Source of the DNA: Bellilinea sp034411135
Lineage (GTDB): Bacteria > Chloroflexota > Anaerolineae > Anaerolineales > Anaerolineaceae
Length of the DNA stretch: 64,000 bases
Direction: 5' to 3'
NCBI GenBank assembly: GCA_034411135.1
Contig: DAOUMN010000056.1
Location: 14,533 to 78,532, forward strand
Shown here: piece by piece, positions 7,268-15,735 of the stretch
Position numbering within the stretch: the first letter of the stretch is position 1
Layout of the letters: every line of letters begins with the position of its first letter
Translations under genes and position numbers: made by a program
Notes under the pieces: generated by a model
What the model was told of the DNA's origin: nothing
Database searches by the model: none
Seen by the model: only the letters and a program-made list of their open reading frames with translations

Positions 7268-8317
7268 TTATTCTAGCACATCCAGGTTTGTAAGCGGTAA
7301 CGAAATCACCTGGTTATTTTCCAGTCGTATATCCGCCACCTGAGCGCGCAATCCGCCAGGCAGACGGGTTTGCCCGGGGCGGATGGTCAGTAGTGTACCG
7401 ACGGAACCGGCATGAGGTGCCGACAGAACCCGAACAGTGCGTCCGGGGGAGAATTCGATGGCATCGACCGGCGGTGCACCGGTTGACGGCAGGCTGATGA
7501 TGACTTCCGGACGTTCACCATATTCCGGATTCCAATTGGTGTTGATGGAAACATCCCGTTTTTCGTGTGTTTTCAACAATTGAAACGCTGCACGGTTGAT
7601 CGGGATGTGCCCAAAACCTTCGGTGACCAGGATGGGGACGGGCGATTTCTGCGCCGCGCTGATTATACCGGCGGACAGGCTGCCAATGATCAAACCGCGC
7701 AGGGGCAGCTGTTCGGCAGCTTCGATGGTGTCAGCGGTCTCGATGTGCCCCCCAACCACGATCGAGCCGCGCAAATTCATATCCAGATTGGCGCGGGTCA
7801 ATTCAACATCCGGCTGGTTGATGGGCAGGATGAGCGAACCAAAGCTGATTTGCCCGTTGCCCCACACCCCCTGGATCAACGCACCGTGGGTCTCGACGAT
7901 CACTCCACGTTCGGGCAACACTTCACTGACCACTCCATTAAAACCCGCCTTTAATTCCAGGTGTTCACCCGGTTTTTCCAGCAAAATTTGACCGCGCTGG
8001 ATGGCAACGACCTGGCAGTTGACTGGGGCACGGATAACTTTGGGCAGAATGCCACCCGTTTGAGCGAGGATATCACCTTTTTCAACCCGCTCGCCGACCT
8101 TTCGTTCGATCAGGCGGTGTGCCTGTTCCACCCGCCGCAGCCCAAGTATGCGGCGCACATCCACCAGAACATGACTGCCGGGCAAATCGGCTTCCGCCAC
8201 GACGAAGGAGGCGCTGACTTCCTGACCAACACGGGCGAGGATTCTCCCTTTTCCGGGCAGCATACGCGCCCGGCGTATGTGAGCCAGGGGAAGAATGTGG
8301 GTTACGGTGGCAATCAT
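7268..8317 (-). CDS. Conserved unknown protein next to MutL-like ATPase
   Basis: 349 residues, no signal peptide and no clear transmembrane helix. The first 120 residues contain beta-rich phrases (GKGRILARVGQEV, GERVEKGDILAQTGG, APVNCQVVAIQRGQILL) resembling biotinyl/barrel-sandwich or KOW-like folds. The middle has GGHIETADTIEAAE and GLIIGSLSAG; the C-terminal part has a second small barrel (GRTVRVLSAPHAGSVGTLL). I recognise no catalytic motif. It is preceded by AGGAATTG and lies 46 bases downstream of the MutL-like gene on the same strand. The tight context suggests it works with that ATPase, perhaps as a scaffold or cytoplasmic adaptor. That role is inference. Confidence 0.7.
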   Translation of the reverse strand: MIATVTHILPLAHIRRARMLPGKGRILARVGQEVSASFVVAEADLPGSHVLVDVRRILGLRRVEQAHRLIERKVGERVEKGDILAQTGGILPKVIRAPVNCQVVAIQRGQILLEKPGEHLELKAGFNGVVSEVLPERGVIVETHGALIQGVWGNGQISFGSLILPINQPDVELTRANLDMNLRGSIVVGGHIETADTIEAAEQLPLRGLIIGSLSAGIISAAQKSPVPILVTEGFGHIPINRAAFQLLKTHEKRDVSINTNWNPEYGERPEVIISLPSTGAPPVDAIEFSPGRTVRVLSAPHAGSVGTLLTIRPGQTRLPGGLRAQVADIRLENNQVISLPLTNLDVLE

Positions 8318-8363
8318 ATCAACTCAATTCCTCGATCTTATCCGTGCAACATCTATACCAGGA

Positions 8364-10085
8364 TCAACCACCCAGGGCGGCAGACCATTTTTTGAGCAAA
8401 TCGCGCCGCCGGGCTGCATCTGCGGGCAGGGTAAGCGGACGTCCGCGCGTATCGATTATGGCGCCGCAAACGCCGCCGATAATTTTGAATGAACGGGTTG
8501 AGTCCTTACCAGACGGGTCAATCACCAAGGGGCGCAGTGCTTGCAGGTGAATGCGCGCGACCTGCCCGGACTGGATCGGCAGAGGGGTAATCATGCCCTG
8601 GCGGACTTCCAGGCTGACTTGATCGCCGGCTTCGTATTCCACTCGCACCTTTAGGATGGACGTGCCGTAGCGGGCGCTGCTGAGCGGTGAGATAACCGTT
8701 CCCAGGTTGAGGTAGGCGTTGGATTCGATTACCTGCACCGGCAGGACACTGTTATTAGCGGCGATTACCCCAAGGGCGGAGGTCAAGCCGTGGGCATCCA
8801 TGACAAAAGTAGTCACCCCAAAGGGTTGGATGCCATCGATCAGTTGCATCAGGCTTTGCGCCGCGCTCCACTGGGTAATGGGCATACCGGCTGCCAGCAC
8901 GGGCTCGCAGACCAGTGGAGTCTCGCTGAACCGGGCACGGTGCTGTGCCAGCGCGGAATTCAACAGCTGGCGCACCATCGCCTGCTCGATGGCGACACTT
9001 TCCTGAGTGGCAGGTAAAATTGCCGGGTGGAGCGTCTTGTGCCAAAGGTAATCCTGGACAACACTTTCCGGAATGTGAATCGGCAGCCAACGGGTGATAT
9101 CCGCTAGTGGAATGTTTTTGAGAGCTTGCGCCAGCCCAACCCCCATGCCCATTGGGAAGACGCTCAAACCCAAGTTGCCCTGCCTGGCGGCAGCTACAAT
9201 CAGGTTGCCCGCGCCCAGATCAAGACCGATGACTCCTTTTTGTGGGTTGTTGATCCGGCTGAGAAAACGTACCATACGTCCGAAGGCATAGGGAGTGGAA
9301 AGCGGCTCACTGGCGCAGATTGACCGGTAGGACTGCAAACCACCCAATTGGCGCATGCGGATGTGCAACTCTGCGTCGCCAAACACTTCCTGCGCCGGGG
9401 GAAGATTTTCATGGTCGATTTCCGGACGAACATTGGGTGCCAGATGAACCTGGGTGTATTTGCTCAACACGTCCTTGACCGCTGTGGCTAGTGCCTGGTT
9501 ACCAGCAAAAATGATCTCGGGGCGCTTTTCGCGGGGGACAATTTGCAGCGCCAGGCTGAGCAGGTCGACATTTTTTGCCACCGAGCGGGTTGCACCCTGG
9601 TCAGTTCCCCCAGAGAGAATGATCAGGTCCGGCTGCGCCCGCAAGAGGGCATCAATCTGCATCTCCGGCGCGCGTCGGTCGTTCAGACCGATGGTTTCGA
9701 CGATCAACGTGCGCGCAGAGGCAGCCAGACGGCGAGCGCTTTCCAGAGAGACGTCCTCCAGCAAACCCATCACCGCCACTCGCAGCGGCTGACCGGCGGA
9801 GTAGGTCAGCACGACCTGATCCACACCGCTGCCGTCTGGTCTTGCGGGTAGGATCAGGCGCGAATCTTCAACGAAGATGCGCGCCGTGATACCCTGTAAA
9901 TTGACGATTGCCTGATGGATACCCTCACTGATGTCGAAGAAAGGCGCGTTGACGGTGGTGGGGGCGCGCCCCGAGCCAATAAAGCGGTATTGCCCATCGA
10001 CCACATCGAACAGCAAAGCTCGGGTGTGAATACTGCCAATTTCGATGGCGAGTACGGATTCGGCGTCAACAAGGGAGGTGGTCAT
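8364..10085 (-). CDS. MutL/GlmL-family ASKHA ATPase-like protein
   Basis: 573 residues of the glutamate-mutase-associated MutL family. The N-terminus VLAIEIGSIHTRALLFDV is the phosphate-1 loop of an actin/hexokinase/Hsp70-type ATPase. GLDLGAGNLIVAAA near residue 295 is the phosphate-2 loop. LIILSGGTDQGA and AAGMPITQWSA are other family stretches. In clostridia MutL accompanies the B12-dependent glutamate mutase subunits and may be a reactivating chaperone. Here no mutS or mutE is in the window; the neighbours are membrane proteins of unknown function, so a different client is likely. The gene lies 9 bases from the preceding membrane-protein gene. Assignment to the family is good; the role is open. 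Confidence 0.85.
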   Translation of the reverse strand: MTTSLVDAESVLAIEIGSIHTRALLFDVVDGQYRFIGSGRAPTTVNAPFFDISEGIHQAIVNLQGITARIFVEDSRLILPARPDGSGVDQVVLTYSAGQPLRVAVMGLLEDVSLESARRLAASARTLIVETIGLNDRRAPEMQIDALLRAQPDLIILSGGTDQGATRSVAKNVDLLSLALQIVPREKRPEIIFAGNQALATAVKDVLSKYTQVHLAPNVRPEIDHENLPPAQEVFGDAELHIRMRQLGGLQSYRSICASEPLSTPYAFGRMVRFLSRINNPQKGVIGLDLGAGNLIVAAARQGNLGLSVFPMGMGVGLAQALKNIPLADITRWLPIHIPESVVQDYLWHKTLHPAILPATQESVAIEQAMVRQLLNSALAQHRARFSETPLVCEPVLAAGMPITQWSAAQSLMQLIDGIQPFGVTTFVMDAHGLTSALGVIAANNSVLPVQVIESNAYLNLGTVISPLSSARYGTSILKVRVEYEAGDQVSLEVRQGMITPLPIQSGQVARIHLQALRPLVIDPSGKDSTRSFKIIGGVCGAIIDTRGRPLTLPADAARRRDLLKKWSAALGG

Positions 10086-10094
10086 AAGGTTTTC

Positions 10095-10781
10095 TCAAGG
10101 AAGCATGCTTTGCAATGCGGTGCGGAGAAAATCAAAGCGCTCGATCAACGCGGTCAGGGCAGCTGCCAGAACACCGGCATACAGCGCACCAAGCGTGATG
10201 GCGATGAAAACCTGACCGGCAGCGGCAATGACTTGGATCGCGCCAGCCCGTCCGACTTGCTGATTCGCTTTACGGCGGGCGGAGAATTGAAAATAAATCA
10301 GAGTCGATACCGTGCCGACCAGCAGAATGACGGAACCGATCAACTGGCTGCCCGCTTGCAGCGCGTCCGGCGCTTGAGCCAGACCGAATGGCTGGATGGT
10401 GCCTCGTATTTGCCCAAACAGCGTTCCACTGATTGCGCCTGTGATGATTACTGCAGCACCAACTCCGACCAGGAACGCCATCGAGGGATTACCCAACACT
10501 GTGAAGCGTGGGGATAGTTTGAACAAAAGAAGCAGGCTGAGCACTGCTGGTATGATGGTGAGCAGTTTCTCGGATACACTGCCGAAAATGAGCGGAGCAA
10601 CCAGACGAGGCAGGATAACCTGGTAAAGCAGAATGATTGCAACATACCCGGCAGATACGCCGATGAACAGGTAGGTGACGATTCGGAAAAGGGGGTTATC
10701 CCCCAATAAATAACTCAGGGTGAGCAGGGTGAGGAAGAATGCAACCGCAGTCCAGATGAAATCCATGTCCATGGGGTTCAA
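10095..10781 (-). CDS. Polytopic membrane protein of the MutL-linked operon
   Basis: 228 residues with about six hydrophobic helices (starting WTAVAFFLTLLTLSYLLG, then VTYLFIGVSAGYVAIILLY, AFLVGVGAAVIITGAI and QLIGSVILLVGTVSTLIYF). A basic cytoplasmic stretch RRKANQQVGR precedes the last helix. I do not recognise the family and see no transporter signature. The start overlaps the stop of the zinc-ribbon/P-D-W-L gene by four bases and the stop is 9 bases before the MutL-like gene, so it is an integral part of this operon. It may be the membrane partner of the ATPase (inference). Confidence 0.75.
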   Translation of the reverse strand: MNPMDMDFIWTAVAFFLTLLTLSYLLGDNPLFRIVTYLFIGVSAGYVAIILLYQVILPRLVAPLIFGSVSEKLLTIIPAVLSLLLLFKLSPRFTVLGNPSMAFLVGVGAAVIITGAISGTLFGQIRGTIQPFGLAQAPDALQAGSQLIGSVILLVGTVSTLIYFQFSARRKANQQVGRAGAIQVIAAAGQVFIAITLGALYAGVLAAALTALIERFDFLRTALQSMLP

Positions 10782-13243
10782 TTCCTCTTCTCAGATTTTG
10801 GCTTGACCAGCTGACGGCCGATGAAAAATAAGCTGCTGAGCAGAATCATCACCACAATTAACATCAAACCAGCCTGGTAGGCGTTCCAATAACCTGACCG
10901 CAGAGATGCGCCTCCACTTAACTGCTGGTAGGCGGCAAATCCGGGTAGCCCGGCGAGCATTCCCGTCACCTGCCCGCTTTGAATGTAGGGTTGGATCATT
11001 GGTGCCGCCTGATTGCTGGCAATTACCAGCAGCGGGGTTTCACCCAACGCCGTGGCAACCTGTTCCACAAACACCCGGCTGTTTTCAGTATTATCGGTCA
11101 ATAACAGAACAGCGGAGAAATCGGATAGTTTGGTAACATTTTGTAAAAATGGGCGGTCCCAGGCAAAACCCCCCTCGTGGTCGGTGGGTGCTGCCAGTCG
11201 CGGCTGGCTTGCGAGGGCTGCCAGCGCACTACTACCGCCAGGTAAATAGCCGATATTCATCACAGCATCCGGGTTATACCCATCCATTTCTGCTAACAGG
11301 TCTTCGGCAAGGACAGCCCCGGTGGGATTGGTGGAGAGAATGACCAGCGGGATGTTGTTGGATAACAAATCTTGCATGACTGGCGCAGCTGCAGTACGGA
11401 TTTCTCCTGCCAGGGCAGGTTCGAAATCCACTGCCAGCAGGATCGGCGCGGTTGGGGATGTGTTCCTGGAAAGGGATTGAATGCGGGTGAAGAAGGCAAC
11501 GTTTTCTGGCGCGTACAATCTGGGTAACCCGGTAGCGGTGAACCCACCAACCAGAAACGCCAGCACAACCACCACGATCAGCATGCTGACCAGAATGCGC
11601 GCCAGCAGGCGTGGAGCGCTGCTTTTTTCAGCCGGGGCGGGCTGGGCGCGTTTTTCATCAGCAACCAGGTTTTCCAGCAAGCTGGCATAGAGGCGTTGTT
11701 TTTCGAGCACCTGCAGCCGTCCGGAGTAAATGCCGGGTTTGGAATACTGGGTAACCAATGCTTCACCTGGAAGCACGCCCTGGTAGCCGGTCAATGGACC
11801 GCTGGTTTCAACGCGTTGATCGGCATCGCTGCCGGTGCGCCCCGGGGCGACCGCTTCGAGCGGGCGCATAGCTTGCAGCCAGCCGGGCAAGTCAGCCGGT
11901 TCCAGGCTGGTTTCACCTTCGGCTGCCATTTTTTCACCCTCATGCAGGCTTTCGAGCAGCTGCTCGTCGGCGAACCAGTCGGGTAGTTCGTCGCTGATGA
12001 AAGGCGCTGTAACGGCTTCATCATCGGGTATTGCCGATTCCTCTGGTTGGATGCCAAAGGCAGCGCTGGATTCCAGTTCCTCCAACGGCGGCAGTTCTTC
12101 CGCAAAAAGCAAATCGAACGGCGGCGCTTCGCTGTCCACTTCGGCAGAAGGGCCGCTTTCCTCGAAGGCGGGTTGTTCTTCCTCAGGCTGGATGAGGTGG
12201 GTTTCTTCTTCAACCGGGAGTGGCTCGAAGGATTTGAGCCATTCTTCACCGCTGAGTTTGGGGGTTTCTGCCTGTGGCAGCGCCTCTTCGGTCATTGCAT
12301 CGAAGGATTTCAGCCATTCTTCCCCGGAAACGGACAGGGGTTCGCTGGTTGTTTGATCAGCTGGCAATTCCTCCTCAGCAGCCAGAGATGCCAGCCAGTC
12401 CTCGCCGGTTAGGTCGGTCTTTTCAACTTCGCTGGTGGGGAGGGATTCTGCTGCCGGGTATTCAACCGGCGACGTTTCTTCCGCTTCGAGCGAGGGAATA
12501 AATGGTGAGCTTTCTGTTTCGCCAGGCTCTGGCTCTCCGAATGATTCGAAGGATTTCAGCCAGTCGTCACCGGTGTCTGCGGGGGATTCTTCGAAGGGCG
12601 TAGATTCACCGGCGTATGAACCGAAAGACTTCAGCCAGTCCGGGGTTTCTTCCGTGGGTAATGCTGTTTCGTCGGCGGGTATCTCCTCCTCACTTGGCTG
12701 TGGAAGTGTGGATAGCCATTCCGGTAGTTCGCCTTCCTCTGGCATGGGCTCGGCTTCCGGTTCAGCAGTGACCTGCAGAGTGTCTGGGATGGTATCCTCC
12801 AACGGTTCGGAAGGACCTTCCGCGGCGGCGAGCCAGTCGGGCAGGGGAATTTCATCGAGAGGTTGTTCGATTGGTTGGCTTTCGCCTGCTCCGGTTTGAT
12901 CTGTGATATGGATCTCCTTTAGCCAGTCGGGCAGTTCCTCTTCCTGTTCAGTGCCTTCAAAGGGTTGCTCCTTTGGAGCCTCTTCCTGGGTGCGCTGGCG
13001 GATGCGTGCCAACCAGTCGGGGATTTCTTCTTCGCTGGAGGGTGTTTCTTCTGTCTGTGTTGATTCATTGTCTGGCAGCGGATGAGTATCCCCGCGCAGG
13101 CTGTTTAACCAGTCATCATCCGGGCTGGATTGCGGTGTAGATGGGACAATTGGCTCGCCGAACAGGAATTTGTGGCAGGATCGGCATTGATCAGCGTCCG
13201 GCGAGTTGGATGTTCCGCAGTAGGGACAGATGATCTCACTCAT
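10778..13243 (-). CDS. Zinc-ribbon, P-D-W-L-repeat, membrane-anchored protein
   Basis: About 821 residues. It starts MSEIICPYCGTSN with a CPYC...CRSC zinc ribbon (residues 6-23). An acidic, disordered region to about residue 480 carries twelve copies of a short motif (D/E/P)(D/E/G)W(L/F), for example IPDWLARI, LPDWLKEI, GDDWLKSF, GEEWLKSF and LPGWLQAM, spaced 20-70 residues apart. Two helices (near residues 555-580 and close to the C-terminus) flank an alpha/beta domain of about 200 residues that should lie outside. The repeats look like docking sites for a partner. The ATG at 13243 follows the upstream stop by four bases; a longer in-frame start at 13276 is unlikely. The family is unrecognised. 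Confidence 0.78.
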   Translation of the reverse strand: MSEIICPYCGTSNSPDADQCRSCHKFLFGEPIVPSTPQSSPDDDWLNSLRGDTHPLPDNESTQTEETPSSEEEIPDWLARIRQRTQEEAPKEQPFEGTEQEEELPDWLKEIHITDQTGAGESQPIEQPLDEIPLPDWLAAAEGPSEPLEDTIPDTLQVTAEPEAEPMPEEGELPEWLSTLPQPSEEEIPADETALPTEETPDWLKSFGSYAGESTPFEESPADTGDDWLKSFESFGEPEPGETESSPFIPSLEAEETSPVEYPAAESLPTSEVEKTDLTGEDWLASLAAEEELPADQTTSEPLSVSGEEWLKSFDAMTEEALPQAETPKLSGEEWLKSFEPLPVEEETHLIQPEEEQPAFEESGPSAEVDSEAPPFDLLFAEELPPLEELESSAAFGIQPEESAIPDDEAVTAPFISDELPDWFADEQLLESLHEGEKMAAEGETSLEPADLPGWLQAMRPLEAVAPGRTGSDADQRVETSGPLTGYQGVLPGEALVTQYSKPGIYSGRLQVLEKQRLYASLLENLVADEKRAQPAPAEKSSAPRLLARILVSMLIVVVVLAFLVGGFTATGLPRLYAPENVAFFTRIQSLSRNTSPTAPILLAVDFEPALAGEIRTAAAPVMQDLLSNNIPLVILSTNPTGAVLAEDLLAEMDGYNPDAVMNIGYLPGGSSALAALASQPRLAAPTDHEGGFAWDRPFLQNVTKLSDFSAVLLLTDNTENSRVFVEQVATALGETPLLVIASNQAAPMIQPYIQSGQVTGMLAGLPGFAAYQQLSGGASLRSGYWNAYQAGLMLIVVMILLSSLFFIGRQLVKPKSEKRN

Positions 13244-13247
13244 AGGA

Positions 13248-13865
13248 TTATCCGCTGTAAGGGCGGTCTGCACCAATCAAAACCCGCAGACCGGTAGTTA
13301 TGCTGCCGAGCGCAATACCAAGCAGGATGCCGCGTGCGCCTGCCACCGGCAGGGTGTTAAGAGCTGCCAGCACGTCTTTGACCAGGGGAATGGACTCGCC
13401 GACGGTGAGGAAGCCACTCAGCACGACCAGAAATACAACCGTGCTGGCGGCAAAAAGGATAGCCATCCAGCCCACCCGACGCTGAAACATGCGGATGCTG
13501 GCAAAAGTCAGGCTGACGGTCAGCACACCCATCAGGCTGGCTTCAATGGGAAACTGGATGTGTGTAACCACTTTTTGAAAATCGGGGTCTGAGGGACCGA
13601 GAATCAGACCGGCAGCAAACGTGGCTATAAAACCAAGCAGCAGGATGATGCTGTAGGTGTCCCGCTCACGGGGGTTGTTTAATTTGTGCCAGTGAACGCC
13701 AAGTAGATTCAGAATGGCTACCAATCCGGCGGCAGCCGCAACCGGGATTGCCCAGGAGAGCAGTGTCTGGCGGACCGGCTGTAGGGTGGGGACGGGCAGA
13801 AAAGCGCCGAGCAATATGATGATGCCGACCGCAATTGCCAGAGCAGTGGAAAATGGCGCTCTCAT
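13248..13865 (-). CDS. Polytopic membrane protein of the MutL-linked operon
   Basis: About 205 residues with six predicted helices (TALAIAVGIIILLGAFLPV, LLSWAIPVAAAAGLVAIL, YSIILLLGFIATFAAGLIL, LMGVLTVSLTFASI, MAILFAASTVVFLVVL and ILLGIALGSITTGLRVL). The ATG at 13865 overlaps the upstream stop by four bases. A longer open frame to 13922 runs through the end of the previous gene and is rejected. No catalytic or transport motif is seen. Together with the 10095-10781 gene it supplies the multi-pass components of this operon. Confidence 0.75.
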   Translation of the reverse strand: MRAPFSTALAIAVGIIILLGAFLPVPTLQPVRQTLLSWAIPVAAAAGLVAILNLLGVHWHKLNNPRERDTYSIILLLGFIATFAAGLILGPSDPDFQKVVTHIQFPIEASLMGVLTVSLTFASIRMFQRRVGWMAILFAASTVVFLVVLSGFLTVGESIPLVKDVLAALNTLPVAGARGILLGIALGSITTGLRVLIGADRPYSG

Positions 13866-14605
13866 ATCAACCCCACTAGTGTCAAAATGGCGCCCGCAAT
13901 AAGCACAAGCACCACGCCCCAACGAAGGATATCCTGAACTTGCAGGCTGGCGGTATATACCGCTCCAGCATTCAGGTAGGCAGGGGTGGCAAACAGCTCC
14001 TCGCCGATCAGAGTTTCCTGGGCGGAGGGGAAGAGCGCTGCCTGGGCGCTGAGTGAATCGGTGGCTGCCAGGCTGAAGGCGGATTCCATGTCAGCGGCTT
14101 CCATCAACAAGGCGATTTCCGCTCCGAAATTACCCACCGCGATGTGAGTGGAGACATTTTCGCTGTCGGCGACCGGGAGTAAGCCGGCAGCGTAGGAGAA
14201 CGAGGTTGCCCCGCTCAACCGGCCGCGGTCAGCATTATACAGTTCCAACTGATTGATCTGGCGATAGGCAGCTCGCAGCGTATCCTGACTGAGGATGGCA
14301 AGAGTTCCTTCTCCACTGGTGGCAAGCGGCGGGCGGTCACTGATGCTGCTGACCCGTGCTATTCGTTCGAGGGTGGACAGTCCCGCCAGACCAGACGCGC
14401 TGATAGACTGGGTCATACCGGCTTTGCCAAGCGTGATGTGTATACGGGTGCCGTTCTCGACCGCCAGTCCAATGGCGCGGCGCAGACGGTCGAAGGCTGG
14501 TAGCGGGCGCAATCCGCTGCGCAAGATGCTGCGCTGTACGGTGAGCAGAAAAATCAACCCCACGCTGACCAGAATCAACGCCAGTGCGATGATTGCTTCG
14601 ATCAT
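13862..14605 (-). CDS. Membrane-anchored unknown protein (N- and C-terminal helices)
   Basis: 247 residues: one N-terminal helix (IIALALILVSVGLIFLLTV), a soluble middle, and a C-terminal helix (GVVLVLIAGAILTLVGLI). The middle contains GLAVENGTRIHITLG, GLAGLSTLERIARV, HIAVGNFGAEIALLMEAA and GEELFATPAYL. The pattern of a short-helix anchor plus a Gly/Ala-rich alpha/beta domain may correspond to what databases call DUF6754, but I am not certain. It overlaps the next gene by four bases and follows the 14612-14863 gene by six, so it is the second gene of the operon. The function is unknown. Confidence 0.72.
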   Translation of the reverse strand: MIEAIIALALILVSVGLIFLLTVQRSILRSGLRPLPAFDRLRRAIGLAVENGTRIHITLGKAGMTQSISASGLAGLSTLERIARVSSISDRPPLATSGEGTLAILSQDTLRAAYRQINQLELYNADRGRLSGATSFSYAAGLLPVADSENVSTHIAVGNFGAEIALLMEAADMESAFSLAATDSLSAQAALFPSAQETLIGEELFATPAYLNAGAVYTASLQVQDILRWGVVLVLIAGAILTLVGLI

Positions 14606-14611
14606 ACCTGT

Positions 14612-14863
14612 TTAGACCTCCTCTCGCAAAAATGCGATAAAGGATTGGCTCTCCTGGCTATCCTCCAGCAATCCCGCCACAGCCAGCCAGGGTTTTCTGG
14701 ATGGGGAAAAGGTCTCGATCAGGGGAATACCGGCAAAAAGTGCCTGGGCTGCCAGGATTCGCAAAGGAGCAGCTGCCTCGAGGAAAAGGATGGCCATATC
14801 CTGCAGCCGGTTGCGGTGAAGAAATATTGCCCAATCTTGCCAGTATGCACGATTTTCGTCCAT
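14612..14863 (-). CDS. Small unknown soluble protein, first gene of the MutL-linked operon
   Basis: 83 residues beginning MDENRAYWQDWAIFLHRN, helical in character, with no signal peptide or helix long enough for a membrane span. The longer open frame from 14929 lacks a ribosome binding site and crosses the promoter. The ATG at 14863 sits six bases after a TATACT hexamer (14875-14870), suggesting a leaderless mRNA for the whole operon. The family is unrecognised. The next gene begins six bases downstream. Confidence 0.6.
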   Translation of the reverse strand: MDENRAYWQDWAIFLHRNRLQDMAILFLEAAAPLRILAAQALFAGIPLIETFSPSRKPWLAVAGLLEDSQESQSFIAFLREEV

Positions 14864-14869
14864 ACAATC

Positions 14870-14875
14870 AGTATA
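14870..14875 (-). promoter_or_regulatory. -10 box for the MutL-linked operon, leaderless geometry
   Basis: TATACT (14875-14870 on the minus strand) is followed by six bases and then the ATG at 14863. There is no Shine-Dalgarno sequence. No good -35 hexamer was found. Confidence 0.45.
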
Positions 14876-14939
14876 GCATAATTTTTTCAATGGACTTTTT
14901 GGGCGGGTATTTGTTTTATTCCAGTACAACGAAGGCTTG

Positions 14940-15677
14940 CTACAACCTGCGTCCCCATAGCGTAGTGCCGCCGCCTCTTAACCAATACTGCTCGATGGCG
15001 GTGCGCATGTTTTGCTCATCCTGCCAGAAGGTGCTGATTTGTGAGCGGTAACAAGCGACTGCATCCTGCCAGGCAGCCAGAGAGGAGCGCATGATACTGA
15101 GCGCGTGGCTTTCCCAGGCTGGATCGAGCCGGGCTGAAAAATCGTTTTCTTGCTCGACCACGTAAGGGTAGTCGGCGTAATACAACAAAGGACGGTGGAT
15201 TTGTTCGGCGGCTGCGCGGGTGAGGTGATGATCGATATGACCGCCGATAGTTAACGGGCTAACCAATATACAATTTGTTGGAAGGGTACAGGCAAGTCCG
15301 GCGGCAATTTGCTCCACAAGATAGCGCTCACTGGCTGGCAGGGGTTGGAACAAATCTTCATTGTGCTCAACCAGAGGGCTCCCGGTGGCTGGGTTGCGGC
15401 GGTAAATGCAATCGGGTATGTCGAGATGGCGAGTGGAAGCGCCCAAACGGCGGCAGGCTTGTAAATCCTCCGCACGGCGCAATTCAATCGCTCCTGTGCC
15501 GCTGCCCCAGCGGGCATGCAATTCTTCCGCCAGGGGTGAAAAATCTCCTGGGGGTGGGTCCCCGGCGCAGATGGTGATGATTTCGACTGCGTCACCGGTT
15601 TGCGTTCGTTGGTGAATCCACCCGCCGCACGAAAGCACCGCATCATCCAGGTGGGGGGATAAAAAAATCCAATCCAT
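14940..15677 (-). CDS. PIG-L family (LmbE-like) deacetylase
   Basis: 245 residues. The zinc site is FLSPHLDDAVLSCGG near the N-terminus (His-x-Asp-Asp) plus GGHIDHHL at about residue 165, the hallmark of PIG-L/LmbE N-deacetylases. These act on N-acetylglucosaminyl conjugates such as mycothiol or bacillithiol precursors, GlcNAc-PI or glycan sugars. The substrate cannot be told from sequence. The start is ATG 15677, with a TACAAT hexamer nine bases upstream; its promoter would overlap that of the divergent gene at 15736. It ends 76 bases before the MutL-linked operon begins and is probably separately transcribed. Confidence 0.9.
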   Translation of the reverse strand: MDWIFLSPHLDDAVLSCGGWIHQRTQTGDAVEIITICAGDPPPGDFSPLAEELHARWGSGTGAIELRRAEDLQACRRLGASTRHLDIPDCIYRRNPATGSPLVEHNEDLFQPLPASERYLVEQIAAGLACTLPTNCILVSPLTIGGHIDHHLTRAAAEQIHRPLLYYADYPYVVEQENDFSARLDPAWESHALSIMRSSLAAWQDAVACYRSQISTFWQDEQNMRTAIEQYWLRGGGTTLWGRRL

Positions 15678-15735
15678 GGTGAAGATATTGTACCATTCGC
15701 CTGTCTTCGTGATAAAATCCAGTCTGGAGGTGCGT

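Noticed and set aside
11835..12899. Long Ser/Gly-rich plus-strand frames opposite the zinc-ribbon gene
   Set aside because: They are antisense shadows of the acidic Glu/Ser repeats and have no ribosome binding sites or family motifs.
11868..13120. Repeats as a possible CRISPR array or DNA tandem repeat
   Set aside because: The repeats exist at protein level only; spacing varies and the nucleotide sequences differ.
13866..13922. Cys-containing N-terminal extension (MGRGACAYCG...) of the 13248-13865 membrane protein
   Set aside because: It overlaps the 3' end of the preceding gene in another frame, while ATG 13865 gives a typical 4-base overlap.
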